Shown here in pieces: positions 60,401 to 64,000 of a stretch of 64,000 nt of DNA. Within the stretch, counting starts at the first letter, position 1; each line of letters begins with the position of its first letter. The translations under genes and the position numbers were made by a program. The notes beneath the pieces were generated by a model. That model worked only from the letters and a program-made list of their open reading frames with translations, ran no database searches and was not told the origin of the DNA. Origin of the DNA: Latrodectus hesperus (lineage: Eukaryota > Arthropoda > Arachnida > Araneae > Theridiidae); contig CM075851.1 of assembly GCA_037975125.1 (NCBI GenBank), positions 128,214,349 to 128,278,348 of the forward strand. The letters are read 5' to 3'.

Positions 60401-63400
60401 AAAAATAATATTTTACCCAAATGATATTCAATATTGTACATGGTTTTGTATCAGTATTACTAGGTTTCCTTCACAGAAGAGAAAGTCATACCATCATTTA
60501 AACTGATACAAAGCCAGAATATTCCAATCAAATCACAAGGTTAGCTAAAGAGAAATATAAAAATTATTTCAAAATATTACAAAATTGTGTAATTTAAATT
60601 TACCTTGTCTGATTTAATTTACAGTATTTCATTCATAAAAAGTCATTAAGAAACAACAGTCAGTCCAAAACATGTATCAAAATGGTCATCGCACGAAAAA
60701 CAATGATGGCACAAGTTGACACATTATTTAGACATTTTCAGGTCGACAACAGAATATACAGGAAAATTCCCATTTAAATAATAAGTCATATTCTATCATA
60801 ATGAGTAAATATTAATGATATTAGTAAAACGTGTTTGAATAAGATTTGTGATAATTTTCAAAAATTAAGGTAAAAGTAAATATAACATTATGGCTTAAAA
60901 TAATTTTTCAGGGACAGTAAGAAATAAAATACGAAATAAACTTCAGCTAAGTAAGGTAAAATATAGCAGAGAAAAGTTTAGAATAGTAGTGAAAATTATG
61001 CTTTAAATGGAAGATTCCCATATTTTTAAATATTGCAAGATTCGCCAGGAGTTTCAACATAAAAATGCAATTGTACTTTATTTCAGCACTGTTAAAACAT
61101 GAAGACAGTGTATATACATACAGAATTTTATCGTGTTAATTACTGAAAATGAAACAAATCAAAACCCTGATTGAATAAATAAATATACTGTTTACTATTA
61201 TGTGACAAAGTTAAACATGAATCAAAGAAACATTGAAAACAAAAGAGTCATTTTAACATAATAAATATTATTAAAGCTACTTTATTGACTTAATCAAAGC
61301 ACAGCTTTTTAAAGTAATAAAATTCTTATCAATATAAATAGTATAAAAGATTTAAGAGATTGAAACTGTGATACAAAAATGATTTTTTAATATTCTGTTA
61401 TACTAATCGTGACTTCAAATCAAGCAATCAATAAGGAATGTTATTATAATTTGAAAACAATTTCTTAATTTTACAGGATTTATCAAACAAAGAAAGTATC
61501 TTAGAATCATATTCCATTTCTCTATAAAATTCTGTTTAAATATTATTAAAATAATTCTTTACCTTGTGTGAAACTTGAAAAATGTAGCTATTCTTTGAAA
61601 TTAATTTCATATATCTAATCATTGCCCAACTTTTTTTATTTTTGATGTATTCGTGATATTTCTAGGCTTCTTGGGAAATATATATATATATTTCGTGGAA
61701 ATTGAATACATAAAAATGAAATAAATGTCTTTTCAGTTAAAAAAATGCCTTGCAAAATCAAAAACTTAAAATCACAGATAAAGCATATCAGAATAAAATT
61801 TCTATCAGTATTTTAAGACAGTGCTCCTGCTTCCAAGTAAAGTATTTCAACACTACACAACTAGCTTTTATAATCATACTATTTATTTTCTGATGACAAA
61901 TTCACTAAATTACAAGAGTTCATATAATAAAGATATCACTATTTGCATAAAAAATATTGTTAGGTCAGGAAATGAAAATTTTGAAAATAACTCATTTCTA
62001 ATAAATAGAAATATCTGAAAGTTTCAATAACTTGCAATTTGTAAACACTATTTCAATTTCAAATCAAACTTCTTTATAAAATATGAGGGATTACTACACT
62101 TAGAAATAAGTCACATCACCAAAAACAGAGTAAACATAAAATCTATACTCCTTTGGAAGCATTTATAACCAAACAATGATAAAGGATGCAGAATAAATTC
62201 ACTATATTACAACAGTTACTGACAGACAAGTATAATAGATACTTCATTCTTATAAATTTGAATAAATGAATTCATTGTATAGATAAAATTATTATACTTA
62301 TTATTTTTAATACCCAGGAGCAATTTTTTTCATTACGATTCTAAAAATAAAGAAAAAAAACCTACATGTTCAATAAATAAAAAAAAGTTTTTCACAGAGA
62401 ACATTATTCACATTCAAACAAGAATTTCGGACCATATACCAATTTAAGAAATTTATTACAATAACTAGAAAGTCAAAGCAACAAATTATTCCATGAATAA
62501 ACTAAACATATAGTGAATAAGTTTCAAAACTTAGATATAATTGCTGCAAATTGCATAATTATACTAAAAGTTTTTTTTTATTTTCATGAAACTAATTCAT
62601 TTGATTTTTTTGAGTTTTCTAAATTACTTTTAAAAGTCTTAAATATCTTTGAAATTGTGACCTGCCACTGTTGATAAACTAAAAGTACTTTTATTTTAAG
62701 CATACACCATGTAATGCTGATATAAAATAATGATATCAATTTTGAAATGTTTCTATATTTGAAAAAAGTTGCACAAATATTTCTACATAAAGGTTATTTA
62801 ATATAACAGTGCACACAAAAGCATATAATGTAGACAAGTTTTAGTAACTGTTCTTCAATTTTTTATAAATAATATAAAATAGTTCTTCTATGACATTGTT
62901 AAATCTTGCGGCAGTTCAGAAATATTAACAACATTGTATTTCCCTACACTAGAGAAATTATCATAATTTTAACAAATATAAACAAAATTTACTTTACATA
63001 AAAGAACCTCTATTTAAATAGGAGTTTCAAAAGAGAAACAAATATTGTGGCAGAAACTAAGTGCATTCCTCAAAACTATATTACCATATTGTTGATAAAA
63101 CAGTGATATCTAACAATTTTGTAGACTAAATTTCCAGGTGGACTTTTCAAAAGGAAGGAAACTGCAGATGCATGTTGATCAAACATCAATGAATTAGGAA
63201 AGATTAAACAACTAAATCGTAAACGTGAAGCTTAAAACGATGTACTGGAATAAAGATTATAAATTTTTTTACTGAAATTTCATTAAATGATATAAAATTT
63301 TGAATATTTTAAAAATCATAACAACTTATTCAAATAATTGACTAATTGTGGATAAATAATTTATATCTAACAATTTTTTAGACTAATTTTACCGGTGCAC

Positions 63401-64000
63401 TTTACAAAAATTAAAAAATTTCAGATGGATGGATTCTAACACCAACAAATTATTTTGAATTTAATTTCAGAGCAGTTAAAAAATTGGAAGGGGATACAAT
63501 CTATAATGTGAAGCATATTCCAGTGAATAGAAGTAATCAAAAATCATGGATGAATTACTTAACTTTAGTTTAAAAATCAGACATGAAAAAGAAGAGGAAG
63601 TAACATAAAATACACCAATATTATAAAAATACAATTTTCCCAATTTAAAACATTTTTTAAGATTGTCTTCAACACGAATTACAATCTGTTATTACAAGGA
63701 CCTTAAACCGAAAATATTATGCATAAAATTTTAAATCACATATATAAAATGTTATATAAAAATGAAAGTGAATAAAAAAATCTGTAACAGAAAGAGAGCA
63801 AATCACTAAATCGGAAACTTGAGGTTTAAAATGATACAATGGATTAAAACTTACAAAATTTTTTAAGTAAATTTCTTTAAACTAATTCAATATTTTGTAA
63901 TTTTAAAAATCATAACAGCTTATTCAAATAAAACCTGCTAAGTAAATTAAAGAAATTACAATTCTCAAAAAGAACACATAACACAGTAAATAGTGTTTAT
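57480..64000. other. AT-rich non-coding flank, unit B
   Basis: Matches about 10920-12011 and then 23225-28727. The gypsy target is unoccupied at 58569-58575 (GAATTGA). No gene is recognised. The frames at 59226-59636 and 61821-62018 are AT-rich and lack any family motif. Confidence 0.65.

Larger units (their letters stand above)
52828..64000 (+). repeat. Unit B of the large direct duplication
   Basis: This is colinear with unit A in three blocks: 52828-57469 with 1-4609, about 57480-58571 with about 10920-12011, and about 58572-64000 with about 23225-28727. The two jumps correspond to LINE sequence deleted from B and a gypsy insertion present only in A. Small differences include a block of about 33 bp near 58750 absent from A, a 16 bp duplication near 60175, and a loss of about 140 bp near 61670 relative to A. 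Confidence 0.93.

Overview
The window looks like AT-rich nuclear DNA from an arthropod, most likely a spider or another arachnid. That is inferred from the very low GC content, GT-AG introns and a dense load of Tc1/mariner, Ty3/gypsy, RNase H-bearing LINE and tRNA-derived SINE elements. There is no bacterial gene organisation and no CRISPR. The only host gene I can support is a major facilitator superfamily (MFS) transporter resembling SLC18B1.

Large-scale layout: 1-28727 (unit A) and 52828-64000 (unit B) are two direct, nearly identical copies of one locus, offset by about 52.8 kb. Unit A starts inside a Tc1 element, then carries the terminal exon of the MFS gene (1846-2163) and about 26 kb of 3' flank. 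Between the units lie four more MFS exons on the + strand (36117-36208, 37737-37832, 47513-47587, 49016-49109). They splice in phase into the unit B terminal exon (54669). That exon carries a nonsense mutation in B but not in A. No 5' exons of the gene are visible, so the B gene may be a 5'-truncated tandem copy. An assembly haplotype duplication is the main alternative.

Unit A holds insertions that B lacks or has partly lost. A tRNA-derived SINE (3004-3382) is hit at its 5' boundary by a 7.5 kb LINE (3388-10868), of which B keeps only the 5' end. An 11.2 kb gypsy LTR element (12012-23220) has a clean empty site in B. Its gag is split by a 5.8 kb terminal-inverted-repeat element (13452-19240), which carries an intron-containing gene remnant on the minus strand, possibly nanos-like. 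A second, nearly intact LINE occupies 30367-35486.

MFS intron contents in unit B: the 9.7 kb intron holds a Tc1 element (39611-45356) split by a 5'-truncated LINE, and a second SINE. The intron before the last exon holds a DD41D mariner-like element (49288-51528), whose transposase is interrupted by a solo LTR, and a Tc1 element (52304-53696). Two long (TA)n tracts flank exon 36117-36208. The rest is AT-rich non-coding sequence, including a diverged tandem repeat at 26.8-30.3 kb.
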